From: Prostheceraeus crozeri
Lineage: Eukaryota; Platyhelminthes; Polycladida; Euryleptidae
Assembly: GCA_907163375.1 (NCBI GenBank)
Contig: CAJQUW010007414.1
Coordinates: 248,001-312,000 of the forward strand
Reading direction: 5' to 3'
Length of the DNA stretch: 64,000 nucleotides
This document shows, one piece after another, positions 11,143-21,484 of the stretch (position 1 is its first letter; the number at the start of each line of letters is the position of its first letter). The notes beneath the pieces are model-generated. The model ran no database searches. It had not been told where the DNA came from and was given only the letters and a program-made list of their open reading frames with translations. The translations under genes and the position numbers were made by a program.

Positions 11143-12663
11143 TCACTTTGTTTTCCGAAACACTAACGTTATGAGGGATTTAGTATCTTTCACATGGATG
11201 CACTCTTGTAAACCATTGGTAATTTTGATAGCAATAGAGGGTATAGTTTGTTTGACGACGGGATGATAGAAAATAGATTCAAACATCTTCTCGACTATTC
11301 CATATGAAGCGTCTTTATCATGAATGAAATCACGTAAAATGTATTCTTTTTTCTCACCAACAGAAATAGGTAGAATCAAATCACTTTGAATGTAAAGGTG
11401 CTGTTCATGTTTATCAAGTGTCATTGGTGTTTCTATACCAATCGTATGCGCAGCAGCAAACACAGTTTGTAGCATTGAAAAACCAAAGAGTTTTTTCAAA
11501 TTTTTACTCAATTGACATTGAATGTCATCACCCAGTTTCAGAACAACGCGTTGATTTTCAATTGAAAACGAAATGTGGTGTGTCTTTACATCATATTTAC
11601 TTTTCATCACATGCTTCAACTTCTGTTGTATATAAGGATTTACTACATGAATGAAGCTTTCAACTGTATGATATAGACGCGGCATTATATTGATAGCAAC
11701 TTTAGATTCTTCATAAGACTGGTAAATTTTCTTGATGCGATCGCCATAGATGTCCACCCACCATTCATCATTAACTGAATCAGCTTTAGTGTGATATTCA
11801 TGAGAAGCATACACCACACCGCTTCCAATAATAGGTGTATAATGTCTTACAAAATGACGCAAGGTTGGAGAGAAATAAACTGTAAGTTTGTCATTATATT
11901 TCTGAATAACCAACTTATTTTTGTCCGCCATAATTTTCTCTCCATACTTCTTACCCACAGTCTCATTCCATCGTTTTACTAACTCAATAAGTGATAAAGG
12001 TTGAACACCACGCTTTTTCAAAATGATGCGTTCTTCGCATTCTACAACATCTTCATCAAATATTTTAAATCTATAATGAAATTTGTTGATTCGATTTGAA
12101 TAAACTTTTCTAACATTTGCAGTAGCAATTGACGTTAGATGTAGTCCATGACCAAAACCAAGATGCGGATAGAATTCACTATCCAACCTCAGCGTAAGAC
12201 CTTTAGTAAAAGAATGAAAGCGGAGGAACTGTCTCCCACTCCAATGATAGATAGTAAACTCATAAGCTTTCTGATTTTTATTCTTCATGATGGAAGTATT
12301 ACCACTGTTGAATGCCTTAATAATTTTCTCATTCCCAAATGGCTCATAAGAATCTGATTTTATCTGAATCCATTCATAGTTCCACTTTCCATCTGATGTT
12401 AAATTGTATGGGAACTGAAATGCATTATTCATCGTTATTCCATCATGGGTGCGAGGAGTCAATATCATTTCTTCCAAATCATTCACATTCTGAATATTGC
12501 TATCATAGCAAATACTAGAAACGCCAACCTCCCATTCACCTTCTAAATGCAGTGGGCGATTTAATTCTACTCGATAGTCTGATGGTTTATTTTTGGGAAA
12601 TTTATTCATAGAAGCATTACTGGGCAAGTAGATTAGAAACGAGTCCTTATTTTCACTTTCCAT
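11143..12663 (-). CDS. Late protein paralogue 2 (copy B)
   Basis: Whole frame, equivalent to 41016-42536. The alternative in-frame ATG lies at 12693. Confidence 0.7.
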   Translation of the reverse strand: MESENKDSFLIYLPSNASMNKFPKNKPSDYRVELNRPLHLEGEWEVGVSSICYDSNIQNVNDLEEMILTPRTHDGITMNNAFQFPYNLTSDGKWNYEWIQIKSDSYEPFGNEKIIKAFNSGNTSIMKNKNQKAYEFTIYHWSGRQFLRFHSFTKGLTLRLDSEFYPHLGFGHGLHLTSIATANVRKVYSNRINKFHYRFKIFDEDVVECEERIILKKRGVQPLSLIELVKRWNETVGKKYGEKIMADKNKLVIQKYNDKLTVYFSPTLRHFVRHYTPIIGSGVVYASHEYHTKADSVNDEWWVDIYGDRIKKIYQSYEESKVAINIMPRLYHTVESFIHVVNPYIQQKLKHVMKSKYDVKTHHISFSIENQRVVLKLGDDIQCQLSKNLKKLFGFSMLQTVFAAAHTIGIETPMTLDKHEQHLYIQSDLILPISVGEKKEYILRDFIHDKDASYGIVEKMFESIFYHPVVKQTIPSIAIKITNGLQECIHVKDTKSLITLVFRKTK

Positions 12664-12702
12664 ATTATTCACATTGGAAAAATATATTAGCATACGTTTG
12701 CA

Positions 12703-14100
12703 TTAACTCTTCATTCGGAAATGGAGTGTGATACTTGTCACAGCATCTTTATGAAAAGGAATCAACGCACCAGCATCGTCATAAATGGCAATATCAATTT
12801 GTGGGATGTAGTTTGATTTCAGCTTTGTATAATGCACTTTCTTGAAAGTATGCTCAGATAAAATACTGCAGCTCTTTGGCTGGTATGGTATCATTGCTAG
12901 CAATGGAGCTTCAACATCTCCCACACGTACATCTTCACCAATATTGGAATATATCTGAAAATAGTTAATACGACGCGATAGCGACATGTCTGCGCTAGCT
13001 TTGGTTACAGTACCACTTTTAAAGATATTTTTGTCAAAACCCAAAATGTCCATTAGAGTTTTATCCATAATTAGTTCAATACCTTTTCCACTTATAGTGA
13101 GAGACAAAGTACCTTCTTTTTCAGAAAATGAAATATGTTGCTCATTAATCACTTCATTTAAATAATCTACAACCAATTTAACCGAAGTAATAATGCGAGG
13201 CATCAACACTCTTGTTTCATGTAAGAAACCACCAAAAGGCTCTACACACTTTCTGTATAAAGATACGGCCCATTCTGTATCAAATTGATTTGACCTTTCA
13301 CATGGTAAATGTTGCATATCAGATTTTCCATGAACAGCTGCAGAACGATGTCGTAAGAACTGATGAAAATCTTTTGAACAAACTAATACTAGATCATCAT
13401 CATTTAATTTGCTTATTGCAATATGATTAGATGATTTGATATAAGTCAATGTTGCCACTTGTTTACCATCAACTCGAAGGAGATAATTAAATTTCTTCAA
13501 TAATGTTTCAGGAGTCATGTTTGTCTTTCTTGGCTTAATCACAATCTTCTTCACCAACGTCTTCTCATTTCTTGGAATAAGATCTACATAATAAGCTTCC
13601 TCTCGATATATTAACTGTTTATGACCACTTATGTGGTAATTAACGTTAAAATTATCATAGCTTGTTAAGGCGCTAGCGAGGTAGCCTAAATCATTTCTTA
13701 AACTTGGACTTAAACCAACAATCCAATCTTTCTCAACTACATGATGTACATAATTATAATCATCATTGTGCGGAGTAAATTGGACAATATGTTTACACGC
13801 TTTATTCAAGAAATCATATATAAACTTTTTACATGATAAGAGATCTTTCTTTGGCCACTGTGGAATGTATACTCGGCACCCCTTTTCACATTGATAAGCA
13901 GCTGTACGCCTCATATTAATAGTCATCACCTCATGATCAAAAGTATAGACACAGTTGCTATAAACAAGTTGAGTGACACCCACTTCCCAATTTCCATTTA
14001 GCTGTTGTGCATGATCAATGGGAGTAGAAAAGAGTGCGGCTCGATTACTAGTAAATCTCTTTGTAGCCGCATTGCTAAGCAAAATATGATAAAACGACAT
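12703..14100 (-). CDS. Late protein paralogue 1 (copy B)
   Basis: Whole 465-aa frame, equivalent to 39579-40976. Divergent from the PC4-like gene that starts at 14136. Confidence 0.7.
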   Translation of the reverse strand: MSFYHILLSNAATKRFTSNRAALFSTPIDHAQQLNGNWEVGVTQLVYSNCVYTFDHEVMTINMRRTAAYQCEKGCRVYIPQWPKKDLLSCKKFIYDFLNKACKHIVQFTPHNDDYNYVHHVVEKDWIVGLSPSLRNDLGYLASALTSYDNFNVNYHISGHKQLIYREEAYYVDLIPRNEKTLVKKIVIKPRKTNMTPETLLKKFNYLLRVDGKQVATLTYIKSSNHIAISKLNDDDLVLVCSKDFHQFLRHRSAAVHGKSDMQHLPCERSNQFDTEWAVSLYRKCVEPFGGFLHETRVLMPRIITSVKLVVDYLNEVINEQHISFSEKEGTLSLTISGKGIELIMDKTLMDILGFDKNIFKSGTVTKASADMSLSRRINYFQIYSNIGEDVRVGDVEAPLLAMIPYQPKSCSILSEHTFKKVHYTKLKSNYIPQIDIAIYDDAGALIPFHKDAVTSITLHFRMKS

Positions 14101-14135
14101 TTTTATATTGCTAATCTGCAACTTTGCATAACATC

Positions 14136-14492
14136 ATGAAGACTTGGATTTTGGACTCTCTACAATATATCAGAGTTGATCGTGATGGAAACGTACATTT
14201 CAAAAATTCTCATGGTCATACATCAAGAGGAATTACATTAACATGGCGACAATTTGTCAACCTCAATGATATCATGAGGGATTTGGAATATTTTGAAACA
14301 TTAAGATTCATCTCCTTGGGTGATCAAGTTTGGCTTCAACATTACAGAAATGAAATTCAAATCTACCATTCTCATTCCGCAAACTGTTTCTCATTTCGCA
14401 AATACAATTGGGAGAAGTATAGAAGATACATACATCGCTCCATCATGACATTTATTCGTCGTGAGTTCATCGCCCTACTATGCAAATCTTAA
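14136..14492 (+). CDS. PC4-like protein 1 (copy B)
   Basis: Whole 118-aa frame, equivalent to 39187-39543. Confidence 0.65.
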   Translation: MKTWILDSLQYIRVDRDGNVHFKNSHGHTSRGITLTWRQFVNLNDIMRDLEYFETLRFISLGDQVWLQHYRNEIQIYHSHSANCFSFRKYNWEKYRRYIHRSIMTFIRREFIALLCKS

Positions 14493-14514
14493 TCAGATAT
14501 GACTACCACGCACC

Positions 14515-15165
14515 ATGAGTTGGAAATTAGATTCCCTACAACGTATTGAAACGGATCATGATCGAAACGTCTATTTCAAAGATTCAACTGGAAATGTGAG
14601 AAGAGAGTTTGCTTTATCTTATCGTCATTTTCAATCTCTACATCATATCATGAAGGACTTGAAATACTTCTATATGAAAAGACATTCACGTATTGGAAAT
14701 CGCATCTGGCTGCGCGTCAACAATCGGCGAATTCAACTCTATCATTCCCAACTTCATACTAACTTCACATTTCATCAAGGTAGTTGGGAAAAGTATAAAA
14801 GGAAGGTACATCGCTCAATTTACTCATTCTTTCATCATGAAGCGCCATCGCTACACCATCGTCAACATTCTCCGTCGCTTCAGACTCTACACCAAAATCG
14901 ATCTCACAACATTACACCAACAGCTTCCAAACAGCAAGTATTACCCGGGCCGTCCTCAAATGTTAGTGGTGAAGATGAACAATTCACGGAATCTTCAACT
15001 CTTCCCAAATGGGACTGTACAGATTCTCGGCGCCCTTTCTCATTCATCGGCGCAGTCAATGCGCTTAGAGCTACAAAGACTACTACGTCGGATATGGAAG
15101 AGGGAGAGGTGTGTGATGTCGAATCTGACTGTGGACAATATGGTGATCTCTACTCAATTGAGTGA
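14515..15165 (+). CDS. PC4-like protein 2 with acidic tail (copy B)
   Basis: Whole 216-aa frame, equivalent to 38514-39164. The tail overlaps the TBP-like gene, as in the other copies. Confidence 0.6.
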   Translation: MSWKLDSLQRIETDHDRNVYFKDSTGNVRREFALSYRHFQSLHHIMKDLKYFYMKRHSRIGNRIWLRVNNRRIQLYHSQLHTNFTFHQGSWEKYKRKVHRSIYSFFHHEAPSLHHRQHSPSLQTLHQNRSHNITPTASKQQVLPGPSSNVSGEDEQFTESSTLPKWDCTDSRRPFSFIGAVNALRATKTTTSDMEEGEVCDVESDCGQYGDLYSIE

Positions 15166-15382
15166 CAGTCTATCATTTTTGAAGATTCGTACCAGCAGTT
15201 ACAGTTTGTGTTATGAACCCGAACTTTTTCCTGCAGCTCTCATTAGTTGTTGGTTGCCTGTGCATGTGGCAATCTTTCATAATAGTAAAGTGATCATTAC
15301 TGGACTAAAATCTCATGAACAAGCAAATATGATCCTAGACTATCTCATTGAGTATGTACGTACCCAGCGGATTGTAAAATAA
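14837..15382 (+). CDS. TBP-like protein (copy B)
   Basis: Whole 181-aa frame, equivalent to 38297-38842, with the YEPELFP signature in the second repeat. Confidence 0.75.
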   Translation: MKRHRYTIVNILRRFRLYTKIDLTTLHQQLPNSKYYPGRPQMLVVKMNNSRNLQLFPNGTVQILGALSHSSAQSMRLELQRLLRRIWKRERCVMSNLTVDNMVISTQLSDSLSFLKIRTSSYSLCYEPELFPAALISCWLPVHVAIFHNSKVIITGLKSHEQANMILDYLIEYVRTQRIVK

Positions 15383-15408
15383 AAAACAATTTTTCCAACA
15401 TGATGTTT

Positions 15409-15870
15409 TTATTTCAAATCATGATAGAACTTACAAATCATTTTTTCATTAGAGGATGGATTACATGAAAAGTTTTGAATAACAGATGCAAATCGAGATA
15501 CATGTAAACGTTTTAAGATGAAGTACAGTACAAAAGCACCACACGTTGATGAAAGTGGATGTTGTAGTATGCGTTCATTTCGCTGATATTGACGCGTATG
15601 TTTTCTCAACCACTGCTGTGTTGGTATATTTGGAGGTTGAGCAAGAGAGTCAAATAGTTCACCACGTCGGTCTTCTCCAATAAAGATCGCTTTCCAATGC
15701 TCACCGCCTAAATTCTGTGAATGAGTGTTTAGCACAATAAAGATGGGATAGTGATTTACTGCAGGTGGTAAGGTATCGAGTGAATAGACATTATCGAAAG
15801 CTTTCAACGTCGCTTCGTCTGCATTACGCTGCACTTTAGTCTTAATATCGTCAGCAGTCAACCAACTCAT
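15409..15870 (-). CDS. Adenain-like cysteine protease (copy B)
   Basis: Whole 153-aa frame, equivalent to 37809-38270. Confidence 0.85.
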   Translation of the reverse strand: MSWLTADDIKTKVQRNADEATLKAFDNVYSLDTLPPAVNHYPIFIVLNTHSQNLGGEHWKAIFIGEDRRGELFDSLAQPPNIPTQQWLRKHTRQYQRNERILQHPLSSTCGAFVLYFILKRLHVSRFASVIQNFSCNPSSNEKMICKFYHDLK

Positions 15871-17147
15871 TAACGATTATACTGAAGAATCACGTCACGA
15901 TACTTTGTAATTTCAATATTTGAATCGAAGACTGCATAAATTAATACATTGATCGTCTCAGGTAGTGTTCTTTTGAACGTCAAATCCAAACGAATATTAT
16001 GAGGCACGTTCGCTTGACGATAGGGTGCACTAATATCGCTGTCAGCAGTCAAATCAAATGCATAAATAGTATATCCACTCTTAAACTCTTTCATAGTCAG
16101 TCCGTTGGTATCATCCGTATTGTAAAAGCCAAAGACATCCATAAAATCAACATAACTGCGCATAAATTGATCCGAAGCAAAATCTGGTTTGTAGGGTGGA
16201 CCAGGATGACTCACACCATTTACACGTAAAGCAATTTCACTTAACTGATTGTGTTTAAAATTGAAAGGATTCTTCTTTATATTACCATTAAATGCATCAT
16301 TTTCAACCATTGCCACCATGAGGAGCTTCGGTGCTTCCGATGGAAAGAGGCCATCTTTCATGAAACTCTTTTGATCTTTCGGAATTGTAAAGGTGAGAAG
16401 CTTTGTATGCTGAACGGGGTAAATGGCATTTTGGCGGTTAAGGCCTTCAGCATGCCCTCTAATGACACTTGGATTCGGTACTACTCGACGAATGTAAAGT
16501 GCAATATCTTCCACATGAATTCTAAAATTGTCAACTTTAGCAAATGCATTCAGCGCAAATTCAGGCTTATTCAATGTCAGCTTGAGTCGCATGCTGGTAT
16601 TACACAGTAAAAACTTTGACTGTCTAAAGAAGTCTAAATTCAGCGGACCATATAGCTGACATACTCTACTATCTTTAATCATAGCAGATCGCTTTACAAA
16701 GCCACTGTTTGTTTCAACATCAAATTTTCCTGCTTCATCTCTGTACCATCCCATGGCTTCCATATGACTTTTTTGTGCTGCTGGATGAAACTGTGATACA
16801 TGATTGAAATATGATTTATAGGGATAATCGCTTTGACCACCTTCCACCTGCTGCTCTCCAATCGTTAGAGAAACATCACGAAGTAATGTAGTCAATGGTA
16901 AATTGTTCAGTCCAACTTTATGTGCATCGTCAATAGCAGTTCCATCTGCTTGCTGAATTCTAAACCTCAAATCAAGCATCGCATAACTCAAATCTATGTA
17001 GTCATCACTACCACCAGGAATAACAAATTCAATGGGGCCAGCATTCTCAGCTGTTCGAGGATGATAATCTACAATACTTGAACTAAGAATATCTGTCTGT
17101 ATGGCTTGTTGATCGAACAAACAAAAACCGGAAGTTTTACACTCCAT
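15870..17147 (-). CDS. Capsid jelly-roll protein, probable major capsid (copy B)
   Basis: Whole 425-aa frame, equivalent to 36532-37809. Confidence 0.8.
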   Translation of the reverse strand: MECKTSGFCLFDQQAIQTDILSSSIVDYHPRTAENAGPIEFVIPGGSDDYIDLSYAMLDLRFRIQQADGTAIDDAHKVGLNNLPLTTLLRDVSLTIGEQQVEGGQSDYPYKSYFNHVSQFHPAAQKSHMEAMGWYRDEAGKFDVETNSGFVKRSAMIKDSRVCQLYGPLNLDFFRQSKFLLCNTSMRLKLTLNKPEFALNAFAKVDNFRIHVEDIALYIRRVVPNPSVIRGHAEGLNRQNAIYPVQHTKLLTFTIPKDQKSFMKDGLFPSEAPKLLMVAMVENDAFNGNIKKNPFNFKHNQLSEIALRVNGVSHPGPPYKPDFASDQFMRSYVDFMDVFGFYNTDDTNGLTMKEFKSGYTIYAFDLTADSDISAPYRQANVPHNIRLDLTFKRTLPETINVLIYAVFDSNIEITKYRDVILQYNR

Positions 17148-17149
17148 GA

Positions 17150-17605
17150 TTAGAAGTTATAGCAGCGTCGTCGTTTAGCGCCTGATGAATGATTAGAGCC
17201 TCTGCGACGTTTGCGTGAATGCCTTTTGACTGAAGATCGCACCTTACCAGCTCCGCGATGTTTCCTCCTTCCTTTATTCATTCGTTTAGGTGATTTCTTT
17301 CCTTGAGTAACACCAGCAATGGTCTGCTTCAATGTTTTTAAACCGCGTTCCTTCCCACGATTCAACAAACTGCTCTTAAAACTTCTACCTCTGGAAAGAT
17401 CACTAGCAACATCACCAGCAAAGCCAACGGCATTACTTAAAACATTTCGTTTTAAAGATCTACCGACATTGGATATGAGAGGTGCTACAACAGATTTCAG
17501 TGCACCAAGTATGCTACCTCCACGTTGGCGGCGAGCACCGATGTAAATTTGTCCTCCGCCACTTACATAGGAGGGTCGTGAATAAAATGAGGCAGTTGGA
17601 TTCAT
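17150..17605 (-). CDS. Basic virion-core-like protein (copy B)
   Basis: Whole 151-aa frame, equivalent to 36074-36529, ending in a Lys/Arg-rich tail. Confidence 0.7.
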   Translation of the reverse strand: MNPTASFYSRPSYVSGGGQIYIGARRQRGGSILGALKSVVAPLISNVGRSLKRNVLSNAVGFAGDVASDLSRGRSFKSSLLNRGKERGLKTLKQTIAGVTQGKKSPKRMNKGRRKHRGAGKVRSSVKRHSRKRRRGSNHSSGAKRRRCYNF

Positions 17606-17646
17606 AGCTCAAACCCTAAACATTGTTAGTTACAACTTTGCATGAA

Positions 17647-18735
17647 TCACTGTCGATCACTTAGATGAAAGATGTCGGCACGACGCATCCAAGAGTTCAT
17701 ACTTGAAGGATAACCAGTCCATTTAACAAGACACCATTCTTCACCTTGCCGTTTTTTACATCGAATGATTTTCTCTACCAAATATGTTTCACTTTCAGTG
17801 ACTACCTCAATCTCATCGCGGTAAAAGCTACCCTCAATTTCTTCATTATCGTAATCTTTCAACTTGTAGGTGGTCGGAGAGTCTTTTTGATTAATCCTTG
17901 ATACTGTAAATACCTCCTCTGTCCAATTCGGAAGGTACCCTTTAGCAAAAACACTTTTCACTTTTGAGATACGAACTTTATCGCCAATTTTCACATCACT
18001 TTTCACATGAGTGCGTTTACGTTGGAATGATTCGCGCACTTTATCTACATTGTCAGCATTTACATCTACTGGTCTGAGTCCAATAGAACGATGGATAGAG
18101 TGATTGTAGGCATGGAGTGTATCTTGTAGAACCTTTGTCCAATTTTGTGTCAAGTTGGCAGTAAAATGTCGCCACAAGCGATTTTTTAATGTGCGATTAA
18201 AACGTTCAACGAGTGCAGCTTTATAAGCGCTCTTTACACTAAACAACTCAATGTCATGCCTCTCAAATAATCTTGTCACATGCTGATTTTCAAACTCTTT
18301 TCCTTGATCACTCTGAATTCTTTTTGGAATGCGACCTTCTCGAAAAATTGTTTGGAATGCTTTTGCTACTCCTTTCCCTTCTTTAGTTTTTAAAGGTTGA
18401 GCCCACGCATAACGCGAGAAAATATCAATGACGGTTAAAATAAAATTATTGCCCGAGTTATGTTTTGAAATGGAGGCAACATCGCACAAATCTGCTTGCC
18501 ACTGTTCATCGATGTCATGAACAATATAATGGCGGGTGCGGTACTTCTTTTTCGCTTGTTTGTGGAGTGTATAGGTAGCCTGACCCTTTAACCATCGTTT
18601 CACTTGTGATTGTGGAAGACCACTCGCTTTTGATAATTTCTTGATAGATGCAAATCCTGCCGGATGTTTTACATCATAATAGATTGACTTCAAACGTTCA
18701 GTCGATGACGGCTGACTCTTTTTCCTCCTTCTCAT
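17647..18735 (-). CDS. Integrase with chromodomain (copy B)
   Basis: Whole frame with DDE-type catalytic core and C-terminal chromodomain, equivalent to 34944-36032. The frame is open 44 codons further upstream, but that stretch overlaps the Cys-rich gene. Confidence 0.92.
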   Translation of the reverse strand: MRRRKKSQPSSTERLKSIYYDVKHPAGFASIKKLSKASGLPQSQVKRWLKGQATYTLHKQAKKKYRTRHYIVHDIDEQWQADLCDVASISKHNSGNNFILTVIDIFSRYAWAQPLKTKEGKGVAKAFQTIFREGRIPKRIQSDQGKEFENQHVTRLFERHDIELFSVKSAYKAALVERFNRTLKNRLWRHFTANLTQNWTKVLQDTLHAYNHSIHRSIGLRPVDVNADNVDKVRESFQRKRTHVKSDVKIGDKVRISKVKSVFAKGYLPNWTEEVFTVSRINQKDSPTTYKLKDYDNEEIEGSFYRDEIEVVTESETYLVEKIIRCKKRQGEEWCLVKWTGYPSSMNSWMRRADIFHLSDRQ

Positions 18736-18913
18736 CTTTTTGTTTTCTTGCCTTTCTACATTTACAACAACTGCAGCATTTAGCTTTAGCGGTTTTGCGA
18801 TCGTGTTCACATTGCTTAGGGGTTTCATTATGAGAGCTGGCGCAGCAAGTGCAAGTGACAACGACATTCACCTCTGGCGGCTCATTACATGGCAAGCAAC
18901 ACATCTGCTTCAT
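18698..18913 (-). CDS. Cys-rich small protein (copy B)
   Basis: 71 aa, equivalent to 34766-34981; overlaps the integrase start by 38 bases. Confidence 0.45.
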   Translation of the reverse strand: MKQMCCLPCNEPPEVNVVVTCTCCASSHNETPKQCEHDRKTAKAKCCSCCKCRKARKQKDEKEEKESAVID

Positions 18914-18914
18914 A

Positions 18915-19607
18915 TTAATAGTCTGAGAACATGTATTTCCTAGGAGGAGCTGTTTTACGTTTTCCTTTTACCAGTTTTAGTGGCGATGTAGATCTACGTC
19001 GAGTTCTTCCTCTTGTTTGCTTAGTGAGTGTGGGAGGGGATGTAGCAGGTGACGTCTTAAACCAATTTGTTGGCATTTTCATCGCCTGAAGCATTGGAGT
19101 AGTAGCCACTGTTGAATCAAGTTCTTTCAATGTCTCATTATTTAAAGCAAATTTTGGCACATTATGCTTTTTCAATAGTTTAAGAAAGTATGACCAACCA
19201 GGTGGAACATAGCCCTGACGGCGCTTTCTACGTGTCGCATACTGAATCAAGTCTTCATAACGTGAAGCATCAATCACTTTATTTTCATCTGTAATGATTT
19301 CTCCTCTATCATTTACATTGAGATGGGGTTCAATACTGTTGAAAAGAGATATGGCATGTGCGCGAGATGCTAAAGGTGTAGCAGTCGATACAGAGTCACG
19401 CATCTTATTCTTCAAGTTTTTCAATTGCTCAACAGTTTCCGATTGTAATAATACAGCACGATGTGGATCTTTGATGTGAACATTTTGCTGATAATCTATT
19501 TCTTTCCTATACATTTGATTTGCAAGAGGTTGCTTTACTTGCTGCATGGCAGTCAATTGTACATATTCATCCTGAGGAATAACAATCATGCGAGAATAAG
19601 AACTCAT
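18915..19607 (-). CDS. Conserved basic Polinton protein (copy B)
   Basis: Whole 230-aa frame, equivalent to 34072-34764. Its start overlaps the stop of the ATPase gene by four bases. Confidence 0.65.
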   Translation of the reverse strand: MSSYSRMIVIPQDEYVQLTAMQQVKQPLANQMYRKEIDYQQNVHIKDPHRAVLLQSETVEQLKNLKNKMRDSVSTATPLASRAHAISLFNSIEPHLNVNDRGEIITDENKVIDASRYEDLIQYATRRKRRQGYVPPGWSYFLKLLKKHNVPKFALNNETLKELDSTVATTPMLQAMKMPTNWFKTSPATSPPTLTKQTRGRTRRRSTSPLKLVKGKRKTAPPRKYMFSDY

Positions 19608-20221
19608 AGTTTGTAGATAATCATGGGAGTTTTCAAAATATCACTTCGAAATCTAAATTCTTCCGGACACTCTTGCGTAAAGTCAATGAATAAGTAACCG
19701 TATGGTTTTTCAGTAGCTGCTTGAAAAATTTCAATTAAGGCTTTTGATCCTCTGGGTGCAACTTGTCGCGCTAAAATTTCAAATTGACTTTTATCTCGCG
19801 GATTCTTGAAAATAGCATAATAGTGTGTATTCAGGTTTCGTGTACGAGCTTCTTTTCCATCAGGAAACAAATTTTGTGTAATATAGATGATAAAACACCT
19901 TTTATGGTGTGCTGCGCGAGTGAACATATCTGTAACATCTTTTGAATTCTTACTTTCTTTTAATAAATCATCCAATACAACAACATCATTAGACTGAAGT
20001 TTATCCACTGGAATAATTCCTTCATGTCGAATAAAGTTGCGACTTTGCAATTCCTGAAACAGCGACGGTTGATAAATACCATAACACCAAATCACTCGAT
20101 TGATAGGTTCCTTAAACAACTCCCTTCTTTTATCCAATAAATTCAGCGTGAAAACAGTTTTACCTGCATGAGATGGACCTGATACAGTCAGAACTTTATC
20201 ACATTGAAGTCTGAAATCCAT
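19604..20221 (-). CDS. FtsK/HerA-type packaging ATPase (copy B)
   Basis: Whole 205-aa frame from the ATG at 20221, equivalent to 33458-34075, with Walker A GPSHAGKT. Confidence 0.88.
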   Translation of the reverse strand: MDFRLQCDKVLTVSGPSHAGKTVFTLNLLDKRRELFKEPINRVIWCYGIYQPSLFQELQSRNFIRHEGIIPVDKLQSNDVVVLDDLLKESKNSKDVTDMFTRAAHHKRCFIIYITQNLFPDGKEARTRNLNTHYYAIFKNPRDKSQFEILARQVAPRGSKALIEIFQAATEKPYGYLFIDFTQECPEEFRFRSDILKTPMIIYKL

Positions 20222-20252
20222 TTTATTACTTTGAGACTCAACATTTGCATAA

Positions 20253-20609
20253 TTAACGCTTAGAGCCAAAGATATTTCCCAATAGGTTGCCCACGGCAGG
20301 AGCTATCATTGGAAGTATTGCTGAAAGGAAACCGCCCTTTTGTGTTAGAGTTTTCCTCTTTCTTTGAAGGGCGACTTTAGGATTGGAGATGAAACGCAAT
20401 TTCGTAGCATATCGCTTAAGTAACTTTCGTTGTTTTGGCGCTAATTTCTTCGTCCTCAACTTCCTCACATGAGAAATAATTTCACAAATGAATTTATCGT
20501 TAGCATGTCGTATAGCATTGTATCGCTGATTTGCTTTCATTCGTCGGAGAGCTTGAATGGCTGAAGAAAACTTTTGACTTTTACGTTTCGTCATTTTACG
20601 TTTCGCCAT
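20253..20609 (-). CDS. Small basic core protein (copy B)
   Basis: 118 aa; the same protein as 33085-33426, with a slightly longer Lys/Arg-rich N-terminus in this copy. Confidence 0.65.
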   Translation of the reverse strand: MAKRKMTKRKSQKFSSAIQALRRMKANQRYNAIRHANDKFICEIISHVRKLRTKKLAPKQRKLLKRYATKLRFISNPKVALQRKRKTLTQKGGFLSAILPMIAPAVGNLLGNIFGSKR

Positions 20610-20660
20610 TTTCCGTGTTAGTCTTTGCTAAAACCTATCTTTACCACATTTGCATAGGTA

Positions 20661-20984
20661 CTAACTATTGCGACATAAGTGACACTCGAAATGAGCAATG
20701 TCACAGTGGTTACATTGGCAAAGTTGAATGCAATTACGTATGAAACAGCGTTGACAAAAAGCATGCTTACATCTCTTGAAGATGCGCTTTTCATTTCCAT
20801 CCTTTCGCTTACATACATCGCAACACATAGTTTCACCGTTACTGATGTCTATAGCAAGTCTTTTTGAAGATATGAATTTGCTAGCCTTTTCTAAATAATA
20901 GACGCATGTACAGAAGGAATATACTTCGAGAGTGAGCAGACATAGCTCGAAAACCAGTTGTGCTACAATCAAGTACCACTGCAT
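20661..20984 (-). CDS. Membrane-anchored RING-like protein (copy B)
   Basis: Equivalent to 32710-33033: hydrophobic N-terminal segment, then a Cys/His cluster. Confidence 0.55.
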   Translation of the reverse strand: MQWYLIVAQLVFELCLLTLEVYSFCTCVYYLEKASKFISSKRLAIDISNGETMCCDVCKRKDGNEKRIFKRCKHAFCQRCFIRNCIQLCQCNHCDIAHFECHLCRNS

Positions 20985-20986
20985 TT

Positions 20987-21397
20987 TCAATTTTTCTTTA
21001 TGGAAAGTTGAATGTGAATATCTGAAATCGCTTCAATCACTAGACTGCTACCATGATGGTTAAATGCGTTAAGACGTTCAGCAATTTTTATCATATGTCT
21101 TTTAAAAAATTCTTCGGGGTGATCTACCACTTCCATTGAATAAGAAGCAAAATGGAAAGAGCGACTTTCCACCTCTTCCTTTCCAAAATGACTAAACTTA
21201 ATTTTCGCAACTAATCGCGCCATGACAATGCTATCAGAGAATGTATTCATTAACTCTAGAAATAGAGTGCTAGCATCATCGACCACTGCTTCGATGTCGG
21301 TCTCATCTTTATGAAAATTTATCACATAATCTTGAACAGCTCCTTTTAAACTTTGCCTATGAAAACGTAATGTTCCGCAGTCGTTTGAGAAAGACAT
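20987..21397 (-). CDS. Stand-alone polymerase N-domain relative (copy B)
   Basis: Whole 136-aa frame, equivalent to 32297-32707. Confidence 0.55.
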   Translation of the reverse strand: MSFSNDCGTLRFHRQSLKGAVQDYVINFHKDETDIEAVVDDASTLFLELMNTFSDSIVMARLVAKIKFSHFGKEEVESRSFHFASYSMEVVDHPEEFFKRHMIKIAERLNAFNHHGSSLVIEAISDIHIQLSIKKN

Positions 21398-21484
21398 GAT
21401 CGCCCTTTAACTAACCCATCCATTGCATGAAAACAACAACTCTTCTCATAGTAACATTTATTGAATAACGGTAACAAGCATGCA